Source of the DNA: an uncultured Clostridia bacterium
GTDB taxonomy: Bacteria; Bacillota; Clostridia; TANB77; UBA1234
NCBI GenBank assembly: GCA_934132775.1
Contig: CAKPAA010000013.1
Span: 1-46,928 of the forward strand
DNA: 46,928 nt
Reading direction: 5' to 3'
Numbering within the stretch: the stretch's first letter is position 1; each line of letters starts with the position of its first letter. Of the stretch, positions 24,830 through 33,015 are shown piece after piece. The notes beneath the pieces are model-generated. The model worked only from the letters and a program-made list of their open reading frames with translations. It had not been told where the DNA came from and ran no database searches. The translations under genes were made by a program, and so were the position numbers.

Positions 24830-25684
24830 ATGAAAGGTATTGTAACAAGAATTCAGTCAAATTTATACATTGTGAAATTAGAAGATAAAAAAGTTGTAGA
24901 GTGTGTGGCAAAGGGGCTTCTTAAATATAAAAAGACTTCAATGCTAGTTGGCGATATGGTTGAAGTAAATGACAATAATGTTATAGAAAAAATTTATCCA
25001 AGAAAAAACGAGTTTGTTAGACCACCTATTGCCAATATTGACCAAATTATAATAGTAGTTGCAACTACTAATCCGACCCCAGACCTTATGTTATTAGATA
25101 AACAACTTGTAACAGCTGAAAGAAATGGTGTTGACGTAGTGATTTGCGTGAATAAAATTGATTTAGAAGCAGATTATTCTAACATAATTGAAGTGTATGA
25201 AAATATTGGTTATCAGGTGATAACAACTACTGCAAAAAATGGAATTGGAATAGACAAAATTGCAAGAATACTTGTAAATAAGATAACTGCTTTTAGTGGT
25301 AATTCAGGAGTTGGTAAGTCAGCTTTGACAAATAATATATTCAATTTAGAAATTTCAAAAGAGGGCGAGACTTCTGAAAAATTGCAAAAAGGGAAACATA
25401 CAACAAAACATGTTGAATTATTTGAGTTCGCTGAAAATAGCTATATTGCAGATACTCCGGGCTTTTCATCTTTTGACGTTGACGGAATAAATTGTAAAGA
25501 CTTAGATAAATATTTTATTGAATTTACACCATATATTTCAGAGTGTGAATATAGGTCTTGCAATCACATAAAAGAGCAAAATTGTGGTGTAAAAAAGGCC
25601 GTGGCTAAAAAGAAAATAGACAAAGGCAGATATGAAAGATATGTAACTCTTTTTGAAAAAATGAAAGGAGAAAAGAAATGGTAA
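24830..25684 (+). CDS. rsgA: Ribosome small-subunit GTPase RsgA
   Basis: RsgA (YloQ) is a circularly permuted GTPase that checks late 30S assembly. An N-terminal OB domain (about 1-65) is followed by NKID (about 105-108), G1 GNSGVGKSA from 157 and DTPGFSSF near 205. The C-terminal zinc-binding site is formed by C239, C244, H246 and C252. Length 284 is standard. It lies 15 bases after prkC. In studied species PrkC can phosphorylate RsgA, which fits the shared operon. Its last 7 bases overlap the start of rpe. Confidence 0.95.
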   Translation: MKGIVTRIQSNLYIVKLEDKKVVECVAKGLLKYKKTSMLVGDMVEVNDNNVIEKIYPRKNEFVRPPIANIDQIIIVVATTNPTPDLMLLDKQLVTAERNGVDVVICVNKIDLEADYSNIIEVYENIGYQVITTTAKNGIGIDKIARILVNKITAFSGNSGVGKSALTNNIFNLEISKEGETSEKLQKGKHTTKHVELFEFAENSYIADTPGFSSFDVDGINCKDLDKYFIEFTPYISECEYRSCNHIKEQNCGVKKAVAKKKIDKGRYERYVTLFEKMKGEKKW

Positions 25685-26310
25685 AGATAGCTCCTTCTAT
25701 TCTTTCAGTGAGCATCGATAAACTAGATAAAGAAATAATTGAAGTTGAAAAAGCAGGTGCTGATTATATTCATATAGACGTTATGGATGGTGAATTTGTG
25801 CCTAATAAGACGAATGGACTTGAAATGCTAAAAATAGCACGAGAAACAACAAATCTTATATTAGACACTCATTTAATGGTTGAATATCCACAAAATTGGA
25901 TTGATGATTTTTCACTTTCTAATGTTATCACTTTTCATATAGAAGCAGTTAATTCAGACACAGCAGAGAAAATTATAGAAAACTTAAAAGAACGTGATAT
26001 AAAAGTTGGAATTGCTATTAAGCCCAATACGCCTGTTGAAGAGATAATGCCTTATATTGAAAAGATAGATGTTGTCCTTGTTATGCTTGTGGAACCAGGC
26101 TTTGGAGGACAAAAAATGATAGAAGCTTGCTTAGATAAAGTAAGAGCGATTCACGAATTAAAACCGGATATTGATATTGAAGTAGATGGTGGAGTGAAAT
26201 TAGAAAATGTTCAGAAGGCAAAAGATGCAGGTGCTAATATAATTGTGGCTGGAACAGCAATATTTAATAGTGAAGATAAAAGATTTGTTATTAGTGAAAT
26301 GAAGAAATAA
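25678..26310 (+). CDS. rpe: Ribulose-phosphate 3-epimerase
   Basis: Rpe interconverts ribulose 5-phosphate and xylulose 5-phosphate in the pentose phosphate pathway. It is a TIM barrel with the family motifs APSILSVS (about 4-11), YIHIDVMDGEFVPN (about 30-43), HLMVEYP (about 64-70), VLVMLVEPGFGGQKM (about 126-140) and EVDGGV (about 172-177). The metal-binding H and D residues are present. Length 210 is slightly short but normal. It overlaps rsgA by 7 bases. The usual next gene in Firmicutes (thiN) is absent, and a terminator-like hairpin follows. Confidence 0.95.
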   Translation: MVKIAPSILSVSIDKLDKEIIEVEKAGADYIHIDVMDGEFVPNKTNGLEMLKIARETTNLILDTHLMVEYPQNWIDDFSLSNVITFHIEAVNSDTAEKIIENLKERDIKVGIAIKPNTPVEEIMPYIEKIDVVLVMLVEPGFGGQKMIEACLDKVRAIHELKPDIDIEVDGGVKLENVQKAKDAGANIIVAGTAIFNSEDKRFVISEMKK

Positions 26311-26361
26311 TCTGTAATAAACTAGAAGAAAAAGTTATCTAGGACCGAGATAATAAACTAA

Positions 26362-26426
26362 CGTAATGAAAAACTTTGAAAAGTGATGTAATCTATATTT
26401 AAAGTTTTTCATTACGCTTTTTACGT
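26362..26426 (+). terminator. 16-bp perfect hairpin after rpe, upstream of znuA
   Basis: CGTAATGAAAAACTTT (26362-26377) pairs perfectly with AAAGTTTTTCATTACG (26401-26416) around a 23-base loop, and CTTTTTAC follows. It should terminate the rsgA-rpe transcript. The outer ends CGTAATGA and TCATTACG resemble half-sites of Zur operators, which is notable just upstream of a zinc importer. The wide spacing makes direct Zur binding uncertain. Confidence 0.65.
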
Positions 26427-26441
26427 ATGTGGAGGAAAACA

Positions 26442-27392
26442 ATGAAAAATAGATACATATTAATTTTTTTGATATTGATGTTAGCTTTGCTACTAACAGG
26501 ATGCAATAAGACTGGCAAAGAAAAATCAGATAATACATTAGATATTGTTACATCTTTTTATCCGATGTATGTTGCAACAAGTAATATAATAGATGGGGCA
26601 GATAATGTGACTTTGAAAATACTTGCTAGCCCTGATGTTGGCTGCTTACACGACTATCAACTTACAGTTAAAGATATGATGACACTTGAAAATGCAGAAG
26701 TTTTTGTAATAAATGGTGGTGGAATGGAAAGCTTTTTAGACAAGGCTATTAGTAACTATCCGAATTTAAAAATTGTAAATGCGTTTATTGAGACGGAAAG
26801 TGGCGATGAATTAGAAGAACATAATGAAGAAGAAAAACATCACGACGAAGAAGAACATAATCATTCTCATAATCACGAAGATGATGTTAATGCACATATT
26901 TGGGTATCTGTGTCACTATATATAGAGCAAGTTGAAAAAATATGTGATGGATTAAAAAGCATAGATTCCGAAAATGCGGAATTATACGAAAAAAACAAAA
27001 ATATTTATGTAAGTAAATTGGAAAAATTAAAAGAAGAAATGCATCAAAAGCTTGATAGGGTTGAGAAGAAAAATATAGTTACATTTCATGAAGCCTTTTA
27101 TTATTTCGCAAAAGAATTTGGCTTAAATATTGTGGCAGTAATCGAAAGAGAGCCTGGCACAAGTCCAAGTGCAGGAGAGCTCGTTAAAATAATAAAAGAA
27201 ATAGAGTCAAAAGACGTGAATGCGATTTTTGTTGAACCTCAATATTTAAAAACAGCTGCAAACACTATTTCTTCTGAAACAGGAATTAGTGTTTATGAAC
27301 TAGACCCTATTGTTAGTGGCAATTTAGAAAAAGATGCATATGAAGAAAAAATGAGAAAAAATTTAGAAGTTTTATTGGAGGCTTTGAAATAA
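26442..27392 (+). CDS. znuA: Zinc ABC transporter substrate-binding lipoprotein ZnuA
   Basis: An extracellular cluster A-I metal-binding protein that captures Zn(II) for uptake. A lipoprotein signal peptide ends at the lipobox LLTGC, making C21 the lipidated residue. Likely metal ligands are H70, H152 and H216, with a late Asp/Glu in the EPQYL region. A His/Glu-rich loop at about 126-147 (HHDEEEHNHSHNHED) is typical of zinc rather than manganese binders. Length 316 is normal. The ATG at 26442 is preferred because GGAGG at 26431-26435 precedes it. The stop and the start of znuC share one base. Confidence 0.92.
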   Translation: MKNRYILIFLILMLALLLTGCNKTGKEKSDNTLDIVTSFYPMYVATSNIIDGADNVTLKILASPDVGCLHDYQLTVKDMMTLENAEVFVINGGGMESFLDKAISNYPNLKIVNAFIETESGDELEEHNEEEKHHDEEEHNHSHNHEDDVNAHIWVSVSLYIEQVEKICDGLKSIDSENAELYEKNKNIYVSKLEKLKEEMHQKLDRVEKKNIVTFHEAFYYFAKEFGLNIVAVIEREPGTSPSAGELVKIIKEIESKDVNAIFVEPQYLKTAANTISSETGISVYELDPIVSGNLEKDAYEEKMRKNLEVLLEALK

Positions 27393-28111
27393 TGAGTGGA
27401 AAATGTGGGTATTGTTGCACAAAGATTAGAAATATAAATGTTACATTTGGTAAAAAAGAAGTGCTAAAAAACGTTAATATTCATATACATTGTGGAAAAT
27501 TGACAGTTATAATAGGCGAGAATGGTGCTGGAAAATCAACATTGCTAAAAGCAATTTTAGGTGAAGTAAAGCACACTGGCACGATTATGTTTAAAGATAG
27601 AGAAAACTCTGGAAATAAAATAAAAATAGGCTATGTTCCTCAAAGGCTAGATATAGAAAATTCACCAGCAACAGTTTATGATGTTGTTGTGAGTTACACT
27701 AGCAAATATCCAGTTTTTTTGCATAAAAATAAAAAAATATATGATGAGATAAAAAAACATTTAAGCGAGTTTGGCGCGGGTGAATTGATAGATAGCAAAA
27801 TAAATTCTTTATCTGGTGGGCAATTGCAAAGAGTTATGCTTTCAATTGCGACAATGCCATATCCAGATTTGCTTATACTTGATGAACCGGTGTCTGGAAT
27901 TGATAAAAATGGTAAAGACCAATTTTATGAGAAAATAAATTATCTAAAAGAAAACTTTGATTTAGCTATAATTCTTGTGTCACACGATTTTGAGTATGTG
28001 AAGAAATATGCTGATAAAGTTATTTTGCTAGACAAGACGGTTATTGCCAAAGGAAAAGTTGATGAGGTTTTAAAATCAAAAGAATTTATTAAAAGATTTG
28101 GAGAGGTTTAA
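27392..28111 (+). CDS. znuC: Zinc ABC transporter ATP-binding protein ZnuC
   Basis: The ATPase of the zinc importer. Walker A GENGAGKST is at 42-50, the signature LSGGQ from 140, and Walker B LLILDEP with catalytic E165. The switch histidine is in VSHDFEYV near 190. A short N-terminal cysteine cluster (CGYCC, residues 5-9) is an addition to the normal ABC fold and may bind metal. Length 239 is standard. It overlaps znuA by one base and is directly followed by the permease gene. Confidence 0.93.
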   Translation: MSGKCGYCCTKIRNINVTFGKKEVLKNVNIHIHCGKLTVIIGENGAGKSTLLKAILGEVKHTGTIMFKDRENSGNKIKIGYVPQRLDIENSPATVYDVVVSYTSKYPVFLHKNKKIYDEIKKHLSEFGAGELIDSKINSLSGGQLQRVMLSIATMPYPDLLILDEPVSGIDKNGKDQFYEKINYLKENFDLAIILVSHDFEYVKKYADKVILLDKTVIAKGKVDEVLKSKEFIKRFGEV

Positions 28112-28909
28112 ATGTTACAATATGAATTTATGAGAAATGCGTTATATGCGATTTTAATTATAACGCCATTATTTGGAATTATAGGAACTGTTATAGTAAA
28201 TAATAAAATGGCTTTCTTTTCAGATGCACTTGGCCATAGTGCACTAACTGGAATAGCAATAGGTGCCTTGCTTGGGGTTACGAATCCAACAGTATCTATG
28301 GTGATTTTTGGAATTATTTTTGCACTACTTTTAAACAAAATTAAAGATTTAAAAATAACATCTCGTGATACAATAATAAGTGTTTTTTCATCGACAGCAC
28401 TTGCTTTTGGACTTGTTATTTTGTCTAAGAATGGAAACTTTTCAAAGTTTTCTAATTACTTAATTGGAGATATTTTAAACATAGTTCCGTCCGAAATAAT
28501 GGCACTTATAGTTATTGGGATTTTTGTGTTAGCATTCTGGTTTTTATTTTTTAACAAAATGTTTTCTATTAGTTTAAATACTTCGCTTGCAAAGAGTAAA
28601 AATGTGAATGTTAAACTTGTTGAAAATTTATTTATAATACTTGTTGCACTAATTGTAATGATTTCTATTAGATGGGTTGGTATACTTATTATAAATTCGC
28701 TTTTGATTTTGCCAGCGGCTGCAAGTAGGAATATTGCTAGAAATATGAAAGAGTATCACATTTATTCAGTAGTTTTTGCTTTGTTTTCAGGTATAGCTGG
28801 TCTTGTAATTTCATATTTTGAAGAAATTGCAACAGGACCAACAATTGTTTTAGTTGCAAGTGTGATATTTTTTGTGACTTATTTTATAAGAAAGAAAATT
28901 GGAGATTAA
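28112..28909 (+). CDS. znuB: Zinc ABC transporter permease ZnuB
   Basis: The membrane subunit of the zinc importer (ABC-3 family). About eight hydrophobic segments fill its 265 residues. FFSDALGHSALTGIAIGALLG at about 37-57 and the late VGILIINSLLILPAAASRNIARN stretch (about 190-212) are family hallmarks, the second containing the coupling region. The start codon directly follows the znuC stop, with GGAGAGG as ribosome binding site. With znuA and znuC it forms a complete importer. An AT-rich 170-base gap without a clear terminator follows. Confidence 0.93.
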   Translation: MLQYEFMRNALYAILIITPLFGIIGTVIVNNKMAFFSDALGHSALTGIAIGALLGVTNPTVSMVIFGIIFALLLNKIKDLKITSRDTIISVFSSTALAFGLVILSKNGNFSKFSNYLIGDILNIVPSEIMALIVIGIFVLAFWFLFFNKMFSISLNTSLAKSKNVNVKLVENLFIILVALIVMISIRWVGILIINSLLILPAAASRNIARNMKEYHIYSVVFALFSGIAGLVISYFEEIATGPTIVLVASVIFFVTYFIRKKIGD

Positions 28910-29016
28910 AATATTTTTAAAATTTACTTTATATTTTTAGCTACTTTACTTCCCCTACTTTCAGACGTTTGAAGTTGTAATTGACGATTATTGTCAGTTT
29001 TTGCGATGTGTTTTCA

Positions 29017-29046
29017 TTGAATTTTACTACTATATATATGTATAAT
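29017..29046 (+). promoter_or_regulatory. Possible promoter of the small gene at 29081
   Basis: TTGAAT (29017-29022), an 18-base spacer and TATAAT (29041-29046) lie 35 bases before the GTG start. The -10 box is perfect. It would make the small gene its own transcription unit, separate from znuACB. Confidence 0.5.
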
Positions 29047-29080
29047 TATGGTATAACAAAAGAAAAAGGGGGTTAACGCA

Positions 29081-29368
29081 GTGGCTAGATTCTACATCGG
29101 GGGAGAAGACGTAAATGCGACTGATAGTAGAATTTTAAAGCTTAAATATTATATTCTAAAAGATGAGTTATTTTATGAAGAATTTAATAAATCAATAGTT
29201 ACATATGGAATAGAAATTGAAAAGATAGAGAATGAAGCAATTGAATCAAGTTGTGTGAGTAATATCACGTGTGATAGTTCAAAAATCAATGAAATTGGAT
29301 ATGTGCTACGAAGAAATCAAGTTCTACCAGTTCATTTAAGAGATGTAATTCTAGATATACTTTCCTAA
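29081..29368 (+). CDS. Small protein of unknown function, possibly DUF6514-like
   Basis: A 95-residue protein without signal peptide or membrane segment. The start is a GTG at 29081, after AAAGGGGGT. A middle motif YGIEIEKIEN (about 47-56) and the pattern of a strand pair, a cysteine-containing segment (SSCVSNITCDSSKINEIG) and a C-terminal helix (LPVHLRDVILDIL) recall small Clostridia proteins of the DUF6514 type, but I am not certain. It has its own promoter and a strong terminator, so it is probably a real monocistronic gene. No function can be assigned. Confidence 0.72.
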   Translation: MARFYIGGEDVNATDSRILKLKYYILKDELFYEEFNKSIVTYGIEIEKIENEAIESSCVSNITCDSSKINEIGYVLRRNQVLPVHLRDVILDILS

Positions 29369-29373
29369 GAAAA

Positions 29374-29410
29374 AAAGTTGGTGCTCGCATTTTTGCGAGC
29401 ACTAAACTTT
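29374..29410 (+). terminator. Intrinsic terminator after the small gene
   Basis: GTGCTCGC (29381-29388) pairs perfectly with GCGAGCAC (29395-29402) around ATTTTT. The outer AAAAGTT and AACTTTT also pair across small mismatches. It ends the transcript of the gene at 29081 just before the glyA promoter. Confidence 0.85.
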
Positions 29411-29427
29411 TGCCTAAAAAACAATTC

Positions 29428-29456
29428 TTGCATAATACTCCTATTATGGATATAAT
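29428..29456 (+). promoter_or_regulatory. Sigma-A promoter of glyA
   Basis: TTGCAT (29428-29433), a 17-base spacer and TATAAT (29451-29456) lie 23 bases before the glyA start. This predicts a very short leader. Confidence 0.75.
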
Positions 29457-29479
29457 ACTTAGGAGATGGAGGTGCTAAT

Positions 29480-30706
29480 ATGATTAATGATGAATTAAAA
29501 GTTGTTGATAAAGAAATATATGATGCGATAATGAAAGAAGAAGTTAGACAAAATGAGAAGATTGAACTAATTGCTTCTGAAAATTTTACGAGTAAGGCTG
29601 TTATGGAGGCTATGGGCAGTGTATTTACTAATAAATATGCTGAGGGATATCCTGGCAGAAGGTATTATGGTGGCTGTGAAAATGTTGATGTCGCCGAAAA
29701 TTTGGCTATTGAACGTGCTAAGAAGTTGTTTGGGGCTGAACACGCAAATGTACAACCTCATTCTGGTGCCCAAGCTAATATGACGGTTTATTTTTCTGTG
29801 CTTAATCCTGGTGATACAATACTTGGAATGAATTTGGCTCACGGTGGTCATTTGACTCATGGTAGCCCTGTTAATTTCTCTGGAAAGTTATATAATATTG
29901 TTCCTTATGGTGTTGATGAAACTGGTTATATTGATTATGCTGAACTAAGGAGAATTGCTCTTGAATGTAAGCCTAAGATGATAGTTGCTGGTGCTAGTGC
30001 ATATCCAAGAGTAATAGATTTTGCTAAGTTTAGGGAAATTGCTGATGAGGTTGGAGCATATTTGATGGTGGATATGGCTCACATTGCAGGACTTGTTGCT
30101 GCTGGGCTTCATCCAAGTCCTGTTCCATATGCAGATTTTGTTACAACAACAACTCATAAGACTCTTCGTGGTCCAAGAGGTGGAATGATTCTTTGTAAAG
30201 AAAAGTACGCAAAGGCTTTGGACAAAGCTTTGTTTCCTGGAATTCAAGGTGGTCCTTTGATGCACGTTATTGCGGGTAAGGCTGTTGCTCTTAAAGAGGC
30301 TTTGTCTGACGATTTTAAGGAATACCAATTGCAAATAATTAAGAATGCCAAGGTTTTGGCCGATGAGCTTGTAAGTAGAGGATACAAACTTGTGTCTGGT
30401 GGAACGGATAATCATTTGATACTTGTTGATTTATCTGAAAAAGGTATTACAGGAAAGGATGCTGAGGCTTTGCTTGATAGGGTTGGAATAACTGTTAATA
30501 AAAATGCTATTCCATTTGATACACAAAAACCTAATATAACAAGTGGTATTCGTATTGGAACTCCTGCTATGACAACAAGAGGAATGAAAGAAGAAGAAAT
30601 GAAAGAGATTGCTAGATTTATTGATATGGCTTTAAGTGGAGTGGATGAAAGTAAGGTCGTAGAAGATGTATTGAAGCTAACATCAAGATTTCCACTTTAT
30701 AGATAA
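29480..30706 (+). CDS. glyA: Serine hydroxymethyltransferase
   Basis: A PLP enzyme that converts serine and tetrahydrofolate to glycine and methylene-tetrahydrofolate, the main one-carbon source. The N-terminal ELIASENFTSKAVMEAMGS and NKYAEGYPGRRYYGGCE motifs are at about 24-65. The PLP lysine is in VTTTTHKTLRGPRGG at about 217-231. Length 408 is typical. It has its own promoter, GGAGATGGAGG upstream, and is followed by a 92-base inverted repeat. Codon use is somewhat less AT-biased than its neighbours, as expected for a highly expressed gene. Confidence 0.97.
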   Translation: MINDELKVVDKEIYDAIMKEEVRQNEKIELIASENFTSKAVMEAMGSVFTNKYAEGYPGRRYYGGCENVDVAENLAIERAKKLFGAEHANVQPHSGAQANMTVYFSVLNPGDTILGMNLAHGGHLTHGSPVNFSGKLYNIVPYGVDETGYIDYAELRRIALECKPKMIVAGASAYPRVIDFAKFREIADEVGAYLMVDMAHIAGLVAAGLHPSPVPYADFVTTTTHKTLRGPRGGMILCKEKYAKALDKALFPGIQGGPLMHVIAGKAVALKEALSDDFKEYQLQIIKNAKVLADELVSRGYKLVSGGTDNHLILVDLSEKGITGKDAEALLDRVGITVNKNAIPFDTQKPNITSGIRIGTPAMTTRGMKEEEMKEIARFIDMALSGVDESKVVEDVLKLTSRFPLYR

Positions 30707-30715
30707 AGAATAAAA

Positions 30716-30807
30716 ACCTAAGATTTTGTGTATTAAATAATGTGTTTTGATTTGAAATTTTTAAAACAATGTTATGCATTATTTAATGTGAACACAAAGT
30801 CTTAGGT
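30716..30807 (+). repeat. 92-base long imperfect inverted repeat between glyA and topA
   Basis: ACCTAAGATTTTGTGT (30716-30731) pairs with ACACAAAGTCTTAGGT (30792-30807) apart from one G-T pair. After a 4-base bulge, ATTAAATAATG pairs with CATTATTTAAT, and a further TGTTTT/AAAACA stem lies inside. It starts 9 bases after the glyA stop and ends 14 bases before the topA ribosome binding site. No T-run follows. It may terminate or process the glyA transcript, or be a MITE-like element. Confidence 0.7.
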
Positions 30808-30833
30808 ATAAATTTTAGAAAAAGGAGAAAAAA

Positions 30834-32951
30834 ATGGCTGAATATTTAGTTATAGTGGAGTCGCCTGCCAAGGCAACAACTATCAAAAGGATTTTAGGAA
30901 GTAAATATAAAATTGAGGCTTCTATGGGGCATATAAGAGATCTTCCTAAATCACAGCTTGGTATTGATGTTGAAAATAATTTTGAACCGAAGTATATAAA
31001 TATAAGAGGCAAGGCAGAGCTTATTAAAAAGTTGAAGAATGAAGCTAAGAATGCTGATAAAGTTTATCTTGCAACTGACCCTGATCGTGAGGGTGAAGCT
31101 ATTGCTTGGCATTTGGCTTATTTGCTTGGAATTGATGATAATTCTGAATGTAGAATAGCTTTTAATGAGATTACTACGAAAGGAATAAAAGATGCTATAA
31201 AGGCACCAAGAAAATTAGATAAAAATTTAATTGATGCTCAGCAAGCAAGAAGAGAGTTGGACAGATTTGTTGGATATAAGATAAGTCCATTACTTTGGAA
31301 AAAGGTTAAAAGAGGCTTGTCTGCTGGCAGAGTTCAATCTGTTGCTGTTAGAATGGTTGTTGATAGAGAGGAAGAAATTGAAAAGTTTATTCCAGAAGAA
31401 TACTGGACTCTTGATGCCGATTTAAAAGATACCAAATCTAAGAAAAATTTTATTTCAAGATTTTATGGAAGCGAAGCTAAAAAGATAGACATAAAGTCTG
31501 AAAATGAAATGAATGATATTTTAGCTAAATTGGATGGCGCAGATTATGTTGTAAAGGCTATAAAGACTGGTGAAAAGAAGAGAAATCCAGCACCACCTTT
31601 TACAACTAGTACCCTTCAACAAGAGGCTTCAAGAAAATTGGGTTTTGCTATTAAGAGGACTATGTCTATTGCTCAGGGACTGTACGAAAGTGGTCTTATA
31701 ACCTATATGAGAACTGACTCAACTAGAATATCTGATGAGGCTCGTGCAATGGCTAAGGAGCAAATTTTTAAGCTATATGGTGAACCTTATTATGAGAATA
31801 GATATTATAAGACTAAGCAAGGAGCACAAGATGCACACGAAGCAATACGTCCAACACATCTAGATATGCTTCCTACTGAGGTAAAAGAAAAATACACAAA
31901 TGATCAATATAAACTATACAAGCTTATATATGATAGACTTCTTGCATCTCAAATGGCGTCTGCCGTTTATGACACTATGCAAGTAGATATAAAGGCTAAT
32001 GATTATATTTTTAAGTCAAATGGCTCTAAGATAAGATTCTCTGGTTTTATGACTTTATATGTTGAAGGAAACGATGAAAATCTTGAAGAAAAAGATGTTT
32101 TATTACCTGCATTAGAGGTTGGTCAGAAATTAAAATTAAACAGTTTAAATCCCGCACAGCATTTTACTGAACCACCAGCGAGATACACAGAAGCTAGTTT
32201 AGTAAAGGCTTTGGAAGAAAAGAAAATTGGACGTCCAAGTACGTATGCACCAACTATAACAACGATATTAGACAGAAGATATATTGAAAAAGATAAGAAA
32301 ATACTTCATCCAACAGAACTTGGAAGAATAGTAAATAGCATAATGAAAGAATACTTCGAAGACATTGTTGACTTGGAATTTACTGCTCAAATGGAAGAAA
32401 AATTAGACGAAGTGGCTGAGGGAGAAAAAAATTGGAAGAATGTTGTAAAAGATTTTTATAAACCTTTTGCAGAAAACTTAGCAGTTGTTGAAAAAGAGAT
32501 GGATAAAGTTGTATTAAAAGATGAAGAGACAGACGTACCTTGTGAAAAATGTGGCAGAATGATGGTAATAAAAGTTGGAAGATATGGCAAGTTTATGGCG
32601 TGTCCTGGATTCCCTGAATGCAGAAATATTAAGCCAATAGTAGAGAAACTTGATGTAAAGTGCCCAAAATGTGGTGGGGACATATTGATAAAGAAAAGCA
32701 AAAGAGGAAAAAAATATTATATATGTGAACACAATGATAATTCTGCAAATGCTTGTGATTTCATTGCTTGGAATGGACCAGATAAAAATGGTGTTATGAA
32801 GCCAGCGGAGATAAAAAAGACTGAAACAAAGAAAAAAGTTTCTAGAAAGAAAAGCACTGAAAATGGCACAAGTAAATCTACAACGAAGAGTGAAAAAGCA
32901 AAGAAAGCTTCAAAAGTATCAACCAAGAAGATATCAACAAAGAAAAAGTAA
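30834..32951 (+). CDS. topA: DNA topoisomerase I
   Basis: A type IA topoisomerase that relaxes negative supercoils. The Toprim domain (about 1-115) has IVESPAKATTI and the acidic DPDREGEAIAWH motif. Core signatures are DAQQARRELDRFVGYKISPLLW and SAGRVQSVA. The catalytic tyrosine is Y291 in LITYMRTDSTRIS. The C-terminal region contains two tetracysteine zinc motifs (about 565-595 and 606-640) and ends in a lysine/serine-rich tail (about 655-705) that probably binds DNA. Length 705 is typical. AAAGGAG lies just upstream. Confidence 0.97.
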   Translation: MAEYLVIVESPAKATTIKRILGSKYKIEASMGHIRDLPKSQLGIDVENNFEPKYINIRGKAELIKKLKNEAKNADKVYLATDPDREGEAIAWHLAYLLGIDDNSECRIAFNEITTKGIKDAIKAPRKLDKNLIDAQQARRELDRFVGYKISPLLWKKVKRGLSAGRVQSVAVRMVVDREEEIEKFIPEEYWTLDADLKDTKSKKNFISRFYGSEAKKIDIKSENEMNDILAKLDGADYVVKAIKTGEKKRNPAPPFTTSTLQQEASRKLGFAIKRTMSIAQGLYESGLITYMRTDSTRISDEARAMAKEQIFKLYGEPYYENRYYKTKQGAQDAHEAIRPTHLDMLPTEVKEKYTNDQYKLYKLIYDRLLASQMASAVYDTMQVDIKANDYIFKSNGSKIRFSGFMTLYVEGNDENLEEKDVLLPALEVGQKLKLNSLNPAQHFTEPPARYTEASLVKALEEKKIGRPSTYAPTITTILDRRYIEKDKKILHPTELGRIVNSIMKEYFEDIVDLEFTAQMEEKLDEVAEGEKNWKNVVKDFYKPFAENLAVVEKEMDKVVLKDEETDVPCEKCGRMMVIKVGRYGKFMACPGFPECRNIKPIVEKLDVKCPKCGGDILIKKSKRGKKYYICEHNDNSANACDFIAWNGPDKNGVMKPAEIKKTETKKKVSRKKSTENGTSKSTTKSEKAKKASKVSTKKISTKKK

Positions 32952-33015
32952 GGTGGGTTATAACTTAAACACACTAGATACGTAAAAACATATACTATAA
33001 ATACGAGGTGATATA

